In this document: positions 17,865 to 25,950 of the stretch, piece by piece
How positions within the stretch are numbered: the first letter of the stretch is position 1
How the letters are laid out: each line of letters opens with the position of its first letter
Translations under genes and position numbers: made by a program
The notes under the pieces: model-generated
What the model was told of the DNA's origin: nothing
The model's database searches: none
What the model saw: the letters and a program-made list of their open reading frames with translations, nothing else
Assembly: GCA_027346135.1 (NCBI GenBank)
Contig: DAIESS010000004.1
Coordinates: forward strand, 1-34,967
Source: Candidatus Saccharimonadota bacterium
GTDB taxonomy: Bacteria > Patescibacteriota > Saccharimonadia > Saccharimonadales > UBA4665
Direction of reading: 5' to 3'
DNA length: 34,967 nucleotides

Positions 17865-17949
17865 TTAATTCTCCTTTATTACGAAGGTTCGCCGCAAATT
17901 GAAGCGCGGTTACAACTTCTCCTACCTTTAAGTAGTGCGTAACAGATAG

Positions 17950-17978
17950 ATTTTACTATAAATCGTCGTTATTGTCGA
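17950..17978 (-). promoter_or_regulatory. rplK promoter
   Basis: TCGACA (17973-17978) - 17 nt - TAAAAT (17950-17955). Confidence 0.55.
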
Positions 17979-18052
17979 GCCATTCGTCAGGCACGTGTAA
18001 TAACGCAGATTTGCTAGTGGCAGTTTAATGGACGCTTCAAAATTAGCGTTGT

Positions 18053-18331
18053 TTAGGCGGCGAGAGCGACTGGCTCGAGCTCTTCACGTAGGATGTAGCC
18101 TTGTTCGACCAGATTATTGCAGACAGTTTCCCGCAAACGGGCGTAATCTTCTGGACAACGGGCTGCATGGTCGTCAATTTCTAGGTCGGAAGCCCGCACA
18201 CAAATGCCGCCGACGCTCTTGCGAATGCCAAGCATGATGCCAACGTGGTGGCGGATCTTTTCCTCGGCAGTTAAATCATTAAAAGTCCCGTCAACCATTT
18301 TCGGGTCTGTGTAAATAATCGTTTCGTTCAT
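18053..18331 (-). CDS. Hypothetical protein, 92 aa
   Basis: MNETIIYTDPKMVDGTFNDLTAEEKIRHHVGIMLGIRKSVGGICVRASDLE...; SD AGGTGAGGAAGT. Confidence 0.6.
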   Translation of the reverse strand: MNETIIYTDPKMVDGTFNDLTAEEKIRHHVGIMLGIRKSVGGICVRASDLEIDDHAARCPEDYARLRETVCNNLVEQGYILREELEPVALAA

Positions 18332-18361
18332 TACTTCCTCACCTTAGTGTGTAATATATCT

Positions 18362-18436
18362 CACTATACTCTTCGCAATTATAGTGTAAATACGCTACAT
18401 ATAGCGCCCAATATTGGGCATACGCTACAGGTAGCG
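18362..18436. repeat. Cluster of four inverted repeats (operator-like)
   Basis: CACTATA...TATAGTG (18362-18386), CGCTACATATAGCG (18393-18406), GCCCAATATTGGGC (18406-18419), CGCTACAGGTAGCG (18423-18436). Confidence 0.75.
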
Positions 18437-18467
18437 CAGTGACTTATTTGTATGCAATGGGATAAGA

Positions 18468-18746
18468 CTAAGAGTTTTCTAGGAAGTCATTATTGCCATG
18501 GCCGAAGCGTTCGATGTTTCGATGAATGAAACGGGCGGCCCGGCTGTAACACTTGAAGCTATCGATATCGCCTAATTCAATCGAGGCCATGACCTGTTCG
18601 TCGGCAATGTTCGTAAGGACATGGGCAAATCGGTCGCGAAAAATTTGCGGTGATTCGGCCATGCTAAGTAGGCCTAGCTTGGAATATTTAACCAATTCTA
18701 GAGGAGTTAGGTCGGGCAGGCACTCAGTGTAAACTTCTACGGGCAT
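18468..18746 (-). CDS. Hypothetical protein, 92 aa
   Basis: MPVEVYTECLPDLTPLELVKYSKLGLLSMAESPQIFRDRFAHVLTNIADEQVMASIELGDIDSFKCYSRAARF...; follows nusG by 21 nt. Confidence 0.6.
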   Translation of the reverse strand: MPVEVYTECLPDLTPLELVKYSKLGLLSMAESPQIFRDRFAHVLTNIADEQVMASIELGDIDSFKCYSRAARFIHRNIERFGHGNNDFLENS

Positions 18747-18767
18747 GATAAGCCTAGCGGTGATTTA

Positions 18768-19316
18768 TTAGACGCGCTTGACCTGGAGTGAGTCGAGTTC
18801 GACAGGTGTCTCGCGGCCGAACATGTTAACCAAAACTTTAAGCTTGCCCTTTTGAGCGTCGATTTCGTTAATGGCACCATCGAAGCCCTTGAATGGACCA
18901 TCGATGATGTTGACAACTTCTCCAAGTGTAAAGTCGATCTTGTGCTTGGGCTGTTCGAGGCCCATGCGCTTCTGAATCTTTTCGATTTCTTCCTGGCTGA
19001 CTGGTGATGGTTCGGTGCCAGAGCCGACAAAGCCGGTAACGGACGGCGTGTTACGGACGATGTACCAAGCATCTTCGGATAATTTCATCTGAACAAGCAC
19101 GTAACCTTGGAAAATGCGCTTTTCGACGACGCGGCGTTTGCCGTTCTTGATCTCGATCATTTTTTCTTTAGGGACTAAAGCCTGAAAGATTTTGTCTTTC
19201 ATGTCCAGACTATCGGCGCGTTGGCGGATAGACTCAGCAACTTTTTCTTCGTAGCCGCTGTAAGTGTGGATGGCGTACCATGCCTTTTGTGAATCGTACC
19301 GTTCTGATTTGCTCAT
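18768..19316 (-). CDS. nusG: Transcription termination/antitermination factor NusG
   Basis: KAWYAIHTYSGYEEKVAESIRQRA...IFQGYVLVQMKLSEDAWYIVRNTPSVTGFVG...LGEVVNIIDGPFKGFDGAINEID. Confidence 0.97.
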   Translation of the reverse strand: MSKSERYDSQKAWYAIHTYSGYEEKVAESIRQRADSLDMKDKIFQALVPKEKMIEIKNGKRRVVEKRIFQGYVLVQMKLSEDAWYIVRNTPSVTGFVGSGTEPSPVSQEEIEKIQKRMGLEQPKHKIDFTLGEVVNIIDGPFKGFDGAINEIDAQKGKLKVLVNMFGRETPVELDSLQVKRV

Positions 19317-19684
19317 ATGTGTAGAATTACCTTCTTAAATAATTTATCTAGGCCGTAGTCGACCAGTGCTACCAAAACACCGAAGACTATCGAAAATATG
19401 ATAACTGCGAATGTTAACTGGCGAGTTTGGCGACGATCTGGCCAAGTGACCATTCGAAGCTCGCGTACGCTGTTTTTAAAGTAAGGCGGGATAAGGTATT
19501 TGAAACCAAGTCGTCCGAGAAATCGAAAAGGTTTCCAGACCGACCAGCCACCTAGCTTACTTACGATTGGGCGTAGTCGATGTTTTTTGTCTGACTTATT
19601 ACTCAGACTAGTGCTGCGTTCGCGTACGGTTTCAGTACTTTCTCGCAATCTTCGGCCGCCAGTGGCAGATTTCTTCGATACCAA
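19313..19684 (-). CDS. secE: Preprotein translocase subunit SecE with basic N-terminal extension
   Basis: PYFKNSVRELRMVTWPDRRQTRQLTFAVIIFSIVFGVLVALVDYGLDKLF; ATGA overlap with nusG; TTG start with SD AAGGGGG. Confidence 0.92.
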   Translation of the reverse strand: MVSKKSATGGRRLRESTETVRERSTSLSNKSDKKHRLRPIVSKLGGWSVWKPFRFLGRLGFKYLIPPYFKNSVRELRMVTWPDRRQTRQLTFAVIIFSIVFGVLVALVDYGLDKLFKKVILHI

Positions 19685-19701
19685 AATAGCCCCCTTAAAT
19701 T

Positions 19702-19767
19702 AAAAAAGCCTACGATATTTGTAGGACTTATCGTGTCAATAGTATCACCTTGGCTAACAGATATCAA
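19702..19767 (-). promoter_or_regulatory. secE promoter followed immediately by a terminator-like hairpin
   Basis: TTGATA (19762-19767) - 17 nt - TACTAT (19739-19744); then CCTACAAATATCGTAGGCTTTTTT (19702-19725) and overlapping alternative ACGATA...TATCGT stem. Confidence 0.6.
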
Positions 19768-19827
19768 GCCTTGCTTTAGACAATATAATTATGACGTTCG
19801 TGAACGGTGTACGTTATACTAAGAGGC

Positions 19828-21342
19828 ATGATTCCTGCACTGGCCGTTTTTGCAGTGGCTACACTGCTTGAGTTAAGCTTGTGGATTCCGAGTTTTTGGC
19901 GGGCCCAGAAAGTTATCGCCTGGGTCGTGGCTGTGGGCTTGTTATTGAGCGGGGCGTTGATGATTTTAGAAAGATCGACCTTCGGTTCGATCATGCTGCT
20001 ATTTATAAGTGCCTACCGCATTGTGAATATGCTTCGGATTGTTAAGGGACGCATGGAGAAGCATTATTTGCGGCGGGTCGTTACTAAGACTGGCTTGCAA
20101 CTGATGGCGATGCAGCTAGTTATTGCAGTCAGCTGGTGGGCCTGTCAGCATTATGGCATTACTTTAGATAGTTTTTGGGTTATCTTTAGCGGCTTACAAT
20201 TGGCGGGCGTTTTGGTGGTTGTTTTAAGCACCGAGAGGCACCTGCGGACAACCTTGCCGCCAAAAGATGTGGCTAATTTGGCTAAGCAGGAGTTGCCGAC
20301 TCTTACCGTAGCTATTCCCGCCCGTAATGAAACCGATGACCTCGAGGCCTGTTTGGCGACACTTATTGCTAGCGACTACCCCAAACTCGAGATATTGGTA
20401 TTGGATGATTGCTCGCAAAACGCCCGAACGCCAGAAATTATCCGGGGGTTTGCTCATGCGGGTGTTCGCTTTTTGCAAGGTGAGCTGCCCCGTGACGGCT
20501 GGCTGGCTAAAAACCAGGCTTATCAGCAACTGCTCGATGAAGCCAACGGCGAATTGGTGTTGTTTGCGGGCGTTGACAGCCGTTATGCACCTGACAGTCT
20601 GCGACGTTTGGTCGCGGCTATGTTGGCAAAAAATAAGACGATGATGAGCATAATACCGGCTAATACACTGCAGCCTATGGCCGCCCAAAGTCAGTCGATC
20701 TTGTTACAACCTTCGCGCTATGCCTGGGAACTGTCATTGCCACGTAAAATGTTCAACCGTCCGCCAGTGCTCAGTACTTGTTGGCTGATACGAAAGAATA
20801 CTCTTAAAAGCGCCGGTGGTTTTGCGGCGGTTAGCCGTTCGATCGTGCCCGAAAGCTATTTCGCGCGTGTTGCCGGCGTGCACGATGGCTATAGCTTCAT
20901 GCAAAGCAACGAGGTTATTGGCATTACGAGCGCCAAGGCCGTGCCCGAGCAATTCGACACCTCAATTCGGACCCGCTATCCTCAGTTACACCGGCGTCCT
21001 GAGCTGGTTTTGATCTTAACACTGGCCGAAGCTTTCGGTTTTATCTTGCCATTTGTGCTCCTGGCCGCCAAGCTTGTTTTGCAGCCACCGATGACAAGCC
21101 TCGTTGTATCGGTAGTTACGTGTGCACTGATTTTGTATTTTTACGGGCGGATCGTTAGCCTGACATATCGCCGCTTCTTGCTGCGTGGTTTCCTAGCTGC
21201 ACCGTTTGCGGCACTATTTGACATTGTTGTGCTTAACTACTCGATGGCTCGCTACGAATTCTCGGAAGTTATCTGGAAGGGTCGTAACGTCTGCATACCA
21301 GTTATGCGGGCCATTCCATCCCTGCCAAAAATTGATGGCTAA
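19828..21342 (+). CDS. Membrane glycosyltransferase family 2
   Basis: LTVAIPARNETDDLEACLATLIASDYPKLEILVLDDCSQN...LVLFAGVDSRYAPDSLRRLV plus N- and C-terminal TM segments; ATG at 19828 preferred. Confidence 0.85.
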   Translation: MIPALAVFAVATLLELSLWIPSFWRAQKVIAWVVAVGLLLSGALMILERSTFGSIMLLFISAYRIVNMLRIVKGRMEKHYLRRVVTKTGLQLMAMQLVIAVSWWACQHYGITLDSFWVIFSGLQLAGVLVVVLSTERHLRTTLPPKDVANLAKQELPTLTVAIPARNETDDLEACLATLIASDYPKLEILVLDDCSQNARTPEIIRGFAHAGVRFLQGELPRDGWLAKNQAYQQLLDEANGELVLFAGVDSRYAPDSLRRLVAAMLAKNKTMMSIIPANTLQPMAAQSQSILLQPSRYAWELSLPRKMFNRPPVLSTCWLIRKNTLKSAGGFAAVSRSIVPESYFARVAGVHDGYSFMQSNEVIGITSAKAVPEQFDTSIRTRYPQLHRRPELVLILTLAEAFGFILPFVLLAAKLVLQPPMTSLVVSVVTCALILYFYGRIVSLTYRRFLLRGFLAAPFAALFDIVVLNYSMARYEFSEVIWKGRNVCIPVMRAIPSLPKIDG

Positions 21343-21356
21343 GTTGCCTTGTTAGC

Positions 21357-22472
21357 TTACTTGGCCTGCGCTAAATTGGGCACGACGATAGTAAAGGTCG
21401 AACCTTTGTTGAGCTCGCTTGTCAGGCTAATGTCAGTGTGCAAGAGCCGGGCTAATTTCATGGTGACATATAGCCCTAGGCCGGTGCCGTTGGTGGCGCG
21501 GGTGCGGAAATCCTCTGAACGGAAGAATTTGTCGTAAACTCGTTCTTGATCGCTTTTGCTAATGCCAATGCCCGTATCAGTTACGGCAAAAACAACACCG
21601 TCAGTCTTGGCTTTGGCGGCAATTTCGACACTACCCTTCTCGGTATATTTAATGGCGTTGGTAATGAAGTTCTGTAAAATTTCACGAACGTATAATTTAC
21701 TTGAGTACAAGACTTCAAGTTTGGGATCGATAACGGCGTGAATCGCTAAACCTTTGGCGGCGGCGTCTTTCTCGTAGTTAGCGGCTAGCTCGGTGACGAA
21801 CTCATGGACGTTAATCGGCTCGACTTCGAGGGTAAGCTTACCCCGTTCGGCACGAGAAAGTGTCGACAAATCATTTATCATGTCACTTAAAAACAATATT
21901 TGGTTGTGGGCTTCTTGGAGAGCCTTTTTAACGGCTGCTAAGTCGCCGGTTTTGTCGGTAATAAACTGGGCGTTGCTTATATTGCCTTCAGCGATGGCAA
22001 TAGGTGTGCGTAGTTCGTGGCTGACGACGCTGATGAACTCGTCGCGTTCTTCTTCAAGTGATTTTTCATGAGTTATATCACGCAACAGTAAAACATGGCC
22101 GTGCTGGCCGTTTTTGCCGTAGCCCAGGTGAACCGGGGCGATACTGAGGTAAAGGTTGATATTACTGCCATCACCGTAGCTTAAACGATAGTCGCGGTTT
22201 GAGGTGGCTAGCTTGGTGTCACGAACGAGCTCAACAATATCAACCGGTTGGTTGTTTTTGTCAATTAACTTCATAAGTGAGCCGATTGGCATACCGGGTT
22301 TTAGGGTGTTGACGTCGAGAATGTTAAGGGCGGCGCCATTGTAAATTGCCAAGCGACCATGTTCATCAACCGCAATAACACCGTCGGCCATACTATTTAT
22401 AAGGCTAGTTAGGCGTTCGTGCTCGAGACGAGCTGACTTATTGACGGTAGAAACGATTTTAGTTGGAAGCAT
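21357..22472 (-). CDS. Sensor histidine kinase (PAS-HisKA-HATPase_c)
   Basis: FISVVSHELRTPIAIAEGNISN (H-box), NFITNAIKYTEKG (N-box), VTDTGIGISKSDQERVYDKFFRSEDF, GTGLGLYVTM; no response regulator adjacent in window. Confidence 0.93.
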   Translation of the reverse strand: MLPTKIVSTVNKSARLEHERLTSLINSMADGVIAVDEHGRLAIYNGAALNILDVNTLKPGMPIGSLMKLIDKNNQPVDIVELVRDTKLATSNRDYRLSYGDGSNINLYLSIAPVHLGYGKNGQHGHVLLLRDITHEKSLEEERDEFISVVSHELRTPIAIAEGNISNAQFITDKTGDLAAVKKALQEAHNQILFLSDMINDLSTLSRAERGKLTLEVEPINVHEFVTELAANYEKDAAAKGLAIHAVIDPKLEVLYSSKLYVREILQNFITNAIKYTEKGSVEIAAKAKTDGVVFAVTDTGIGISKSDQERVYDKFFRSEDFRTRATNGTGLGLYVTMKLARLLHTDISLTSELNKGSTFTIVVPNLAQAK

Positions 22473-22494
22473 AACTGGTTTACATTATGCCATA

Positions 22495-23208
22495 TCACGC
22501 CGCTTCTGGGTGAAGACTTGGCTGATATTGGTGAGTTTGTTTGCGCAAGCGCTTGGCATGAGGGGTATAGCGTTCCATTTCTTCCCAAAAAACCGGCCCG
22601 TGACGAAGTACTCGGGTGTGAGCTAGCTCATGCATTAAAACGTAGTCGATGAGCTCCCAGGGCAGCTGCATCAAGAATAAATTAAGTACAATATCCCGAT
22701 TTTGATCGCAGCTGCCCCATCGTCCAGTCAGACGTTTGATGGTGACAGAATTGTAGTGGTATCCGTATTCGTCGGCTAGGGCACGCAACCGGACGGGTAA
22801 CTGGTGTTTAGCCTGCTGGCGCAAAGCGCGGATGCAAGCTTGCTCGGCGACAGTTTGAACGCCTGGGGCCGCCGGATTGTCGAGAGGCGAATAGCTGATA
22901 ATTACCTGGCTGCCGTGTAAGCGTGAACGTGGCGCGGTGACTGTCGGATCGGACAAAAAGTGCAAGCGGTGCGATTTGCCGATCAACATGCCCTCTTGGA
23001 GCAGCGATGGAGTGGCTGGGATGTGGTTTTGCAGCCAATCGCGTTTGGCTCGAACAAAGTCAACGCCAGCTTGGTATGGCGCCCAGGCCGGAATGGTGAT
23101 GCGAATAGCGCCCTTGCGAGTGACACTAAGCCGTAAATTACGGCTGCCCCGCCTTTTATAAACGGTTACAGTACCAAGATCTTCGAGTTCAAACGATTTG
23201 AACGGCAT
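22495..23208 (-). CDS. YgjP/WLM-like M48-type metallopeptidase domain protein
   Basis: RWGSCDQNRDIVLNLFLMQLPWELIDYVLMHELAHTRVLRHGPVFWEEME. Confidence 0.9.
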   Translation of the reverse strand: MPFKSFELEDLGTVTVYKRRGSRNLRLSVTRKGAIRITIPAWAPYQAGVDFVRAKRDWLQNHIPATPSLLQEGMLIGKSHRLHFLSDPTVTAPRSRLHGSQVIISYSPLDNPAAPGVQTVAEQACIRALRQQAKHQLPVRLRALADEYGYHYNSVTIKRLTGRWGSCDQNRDIVLNLFLMQLPWELIDYVLMHELAHTRVLRHGPVFWEEMERYTPHAKRLRKQTHQYQPSLHPEAA

Positions 23209-23222
23209 GAATTGCCGCTCAC

Positions 23223-23882
23223 TTAACGGATGGTTATATTGCGTCGACCAAGATCAACGCGGCCGGCGGCTTGGTTCGGGACGAGGTTGACCATACCAGG
23301 CTTAACGACGTGCTCGCTTGGGTCAAGACCGTACAGACCGAGTTCGCGTAATTTGTGGGTAACGGCGGCGTATTGGGTGTTAAAGGTGTGTTTGCCGCTG
23401 ATAACTATGTAGTCTTCGGTCGAAACTGGGTTTTGCATTTGGCCGGCTTGAGCATCGTAGAGTTGGCGCGTCATTGGTGCCGAGTATTTGTCATCGGCCC
23501 GGCGGCGATCGCGCTTGCTGGCCCGGTAAAAGCTGCTATCGGTATCAATCTGGAACCAGACCAGGAGTGGCTTGGCACCGACACGGCGGGCCATATCGCG
23601 CAAACCGTGGCGCTGGATCGCGCGGGCGGCGTTGACATCGTAAACAACGCTGATGCCAGCATTCAGGAACTCACCTGCCATGTAGTCCATTAATTGGGTA
23701 ACGACTTGGTTTTCTTCTTTGTCGTAGCGTGGGTTCTGGAATAACTCGGCCCGGATGCGGTCACCCTGGATGTGGGCAGCTTGGACATTTTCGCAGAATT
23801 GTCGTGCGAAAAACGTTTTCCCGGAACCAGGAAAGCCATATAGCATTATTAAAAGAGGTTTACTCGGTGAGGTTTTAGCCAT
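23223..23882 (-). CDS. P-loop kinase-like ATPase
   Basis: LIMLYGFPGSGKTFFARQFCE (Walker A), IQGDRIRAELF, VVYDVNAARAIQRHGLRDMARRVGAKPLLVWFQID. Confidence 0.8.
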   Translation of the reverse strand: MAKTSPSKPLLIMLYGFPGSGKTFFARQFCENVQAAHIQGDRIRAELFQNPRYDKEENQVVTQLMDYMAGEFLNAGISVVYDVNAARAIQRHGLRDMARRVGAKPLLVWFQIDTDSSFYRASKRDRRRADDKYSAPMTRQLYDAQAGQMQNPVSTEDYIVISGKHTFNTQYAAVTHKLRELGLYGLDPSEHVVKPGMVNLVPNQAAGRVDLGRRNITIR

Positions 23883-23999
23883 TGCATATATGTATAGCAG
23901 AATTTAAGATGTTTGGAAAGTAAAAACAGATGACAAACGTATCTTTTTGCCGTATCATAAAGCAGTCCAAAGCCTTCTTGCAATTTAAGGCGCAAATGA

Positions 24000-24075
24000 A
24001 GGGGTATAGCTCAGTTGGTAGAGCACCGGTCTCCAAAACCGGGTGTCGTAGGTTCGAGTCCTGCTACCCCTGCCA
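24000..24075 (+). tRNA. tRNA-Trp (anticodon CCA)
   Basis: AGGGGTA-TA-GCTCAGTTGGTAGAGC-A-CCGGTCTCCAAAACCGG-GTGTC-GTAGGTTCGAGTCCTGC-TACCCCT-G-CCA; full cloverleaf, encoded CCA. Confidence 0.97.
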
Positions 24076-24114
24076 TATAGAACAAAGTAGTGGATTGTTA
24101 AATTTGTACGCATC

Positions 24115-24142
24115 AATACCTCCGTTTTCGGGGGTATTTTTG
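24115..24142 (+). terminator. Terminator after tRNA-Trp
   Basis: AATACCTCCGTTTTCGGGGGTATTTTTG. Confidence 0.75.
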
Positions 24143-24290
24143 TTGGTTTGGTTATTACGAGTATGAAGAAATATTATTACGATTTGTCAAACTTGTATCT
24201 GTAGAAATAGTTCGAGTTCTATCTGCCATATTAATGTGCCTGATGATTGATAATTCTCGCCTACGGCTAATATTGCGATATATTGGTAGT

Positions 24291-24941
24291 ATGAAAGTCC
24301 TACGGTTACACTTACTCAACGCAGATGGACATCTAACGTCTAATTTGGCTGTAATCGAATCGGCGGTACGTCGTGCGGAAGATATTGCTCGAAACACCCT
24401 TAACCTTAATGCTGTAGATATAGTCTGCTCTGACGATCCGGCAAGTGCTATTCCTGAGACAGGGATGAGTGGATTTGCCGCCGCACCACAGTTAATTAAT
24501 CTGTTCATTGATGCATCTCGTAAACTAGACGAAAATGAACTATACTACACGATCTGCCATGAGCTAATGCACATTAAACGCTATGAAGGGCCTGGCTTTG
24601 GATCAACTTTGCTTGATGCAATGATTTTCGAGGGGCTCGGTGTTGCATTCGAGAAGGAAGTGTCCAGTGACGGGTCGTTTCTCAGCCGTTATATTGACAG
24701 TAAACAGGATAACCGGGCGCTAGTTCGTCGGGTGACTCCTCATTTTGACGATACGTATTTTGATCGTCTACATTGGTTTATCGCCGAATCAGCCGAACTT
24801 CCTCGTTGGACTGGTTACCGGGTTGGCTACTGGATTGTGCGGGAGTACTGTCGAAGTAAGCATAAAAAGGCCTCCAGCATAGCGCTCGAGGATTTCGACA
24901 GTTTCAGGGTGTTTCTTCGTGAAGATCTTGGGCGAGCTTAG
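24291..24941 (+). CDS. Predicted Zn-dependent protease, DUF2268-like
   Basis: MKVLRLHLLNADGHLTSN...ELYYTICHELMHIKRY...LLDAMIFEGLGVAFEKE...YRVGYWIVREYCR...; HExxH motif with downstream EGLGVAFE. Confidence 0.7.
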   Translation: MKVLRLHLLNADGHLTSNLAVIESAVRRAEDIARNTLNLNAVDIVCSDDPASAIPETGMSGFAAAPQLINLFIDASRKLDENELYYTICHELMHIKRYEGPGFGSTLLDAMIFEGLGVAFEKEVSSDGSFLSRYIDSKQDNRALVRRVTPHFDDTYFDRLHWFIAESAELPRWTGYRVGYWIVREYCRSKHKKASSIALEDFDSFRVFLREDLGRA

Positions 24942-24978
24942 CTCACGGAGAGCTCATGCTCGAGCCCAAGATCTTCAC
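24919..24978. repeat. 15-bp perfect inverted repeat between convergent genes
   Basis: GTGAAGATCTTGGGC (24919-24933) and GCCCAAGATCTTCAC (24964-24978); left arm includes the 3' end of the DUF2268-like CDS. Confidence 0.85.
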
Positions 24979-25056
24979 AGGAGAGCGTCAGTAATGCGAG
25001 CTGACGGCCCCCGGTGGGTCGCGAACGACCTGACCGTGCAACGCAGAATCGTCGGA

Positions 25057-25200
25057 CTAGCCGCGACCGCTGCTGCTACCGGAGCAGTGGCTGCACGAAC
25101 CCGAGCCGGAGCTCTGACCACTCTGACCGCAGTTGTTGCTGCTGCCCCCGCCGCGGGTACGAACCTGGTAGGCCGTTGCACGGACGTTGAGAAGCTTCAT
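25057..25200 (-). CDS. 47-aa Gly/Ser/Cys-rich small peptide
   Basis: ATG at 25200 after AGAGAGGAGGAACC; MKLLNVRATAYQVRTRGGGSSNNCGQSGQSSGSGSCSHCSGSSSGRG*; below ORF track cutoff. Confidence 0.6.
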   Translation of the reverse strand: MKLLNVRATAYQVRTRGGGSSNNCGQSGQSSGSGSCSHCSGSSSGRG

Positions 25201-25289
25201 GGTTCCTCCTCTCTGGATCTTTCATTACTCTCCGACTCATAGTCACGCGCCGCTAACGAGTAGCGCGCATTACGCATGAACTATAAAGC

Positions 25290-25434
25290 GGATACCTGGT
25301 TCTCTGCGCTGTTACGCAAAGAAGTGTGGCAGCCGCAGGCTGTCGGGATGTACCTGCCCGCGGATAGGGGGGTGGTCGTTAATCGTCCCTTAGGCCCTGC
25401 CACAAATGAACCCGTCCAGTGTGACGGGTTTTTT
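25290..25434 (+). ncRNA. Candidate structured small RNA ending at an intrinsic terminator
   Basis: Noncoding-looking region with TGTGGCAG...CTGCCACA long-range pairing, CAGCC-GCA-GGCTG hairpin and terminator AACCCGTCCAGTGTGACGGGTTTTTT (25409-25434). 5' end not defined. Confidence 0.3.
25409..25434 (+). terminator. Strong intrinsic terminator with no obvious upstream CDS
   Basis: AACCCGTC-CAGTGT-GACGGGTTTTTT; T-tract only on plus strand. Confidence 0.75.
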
Positions 25435-25479
25435 CGTGGCAATGACATATGCCAGTTATGCGGCAAGGCGATATGGGGA

Positions 25480-25803
25480 CTACGAGCGCCGCAAAATTCG
25501 GCCAAGCGAACGCGCCAAAGTTTGTTTACCTTCCAGTTCCTGCATCTCGGCCTTGTGACGGGCCTCGCCTATTTCTTCGGTGCGAGTCATGACTCGTTCG
25601 GCAGCGCCTGGGGTGTGATTCTCGAGTAGAAATATGGCGAGGGGGTGAGGCAAAATGTCATTTTCGTTATATGCGGCGCTTTTAACTCTTTCAGTGAGAT
25701 CGGCATCGCCAATTTCTTCGGATATTTGATGTATAGCTTGCAGTAAATCGGCTCCTACGGCGGCCCAATCTTGTTGCAATTCATTTAGCGGTTCTTTTTC
25801 CAT
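25480..25803 (-). CDS. Hypothetical protein, 107 aa
   Basis: MEKEPLNELQQDWAAVGADLLQAIHQISEEIGDADLTERVKSAAYNENDILPHPLAIFLLENHTPGAAERV... Confidence 0.6.
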   Translation of the reverse strand: MEKEPLNELQQDWAAVGADLLQAIHQISEEIGDADLTERVKSAAYNENDILPHPLAIFLLENHTPGAAERVMTRTEEIGEARHKAEMQELEGKQTLARSLGRILRRS

Positions 25804-25950
25804 GAAAAAATTATATCACCAACTTTGGATAGAATCGGCTTGGCTCTATCTGTAACATTAATCACAGCTTTATTGTGGTAATGAGTGTGGTTTTTTAGGC
25901 GTCTTGCGCTATACTAAAGTTAAACCTAACATAAGCGCAATTACAGAGAT

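Noticed and set aside
24919-25242. Plus-strand 107-aa Ala-rich ORF (and minus-strand 24975-25181 ORF)
   Set aside because: Their composition is the antisense/frame shadow of the Gly/Ser codons of the 25057-25200 peptide, which has a far better SD.
25276-25629. Plus-strand 117-aa ORF
   Set aside because: Contains a strong intrinsic terminator internally and overlaps antisense to the 25480-25803 gene.
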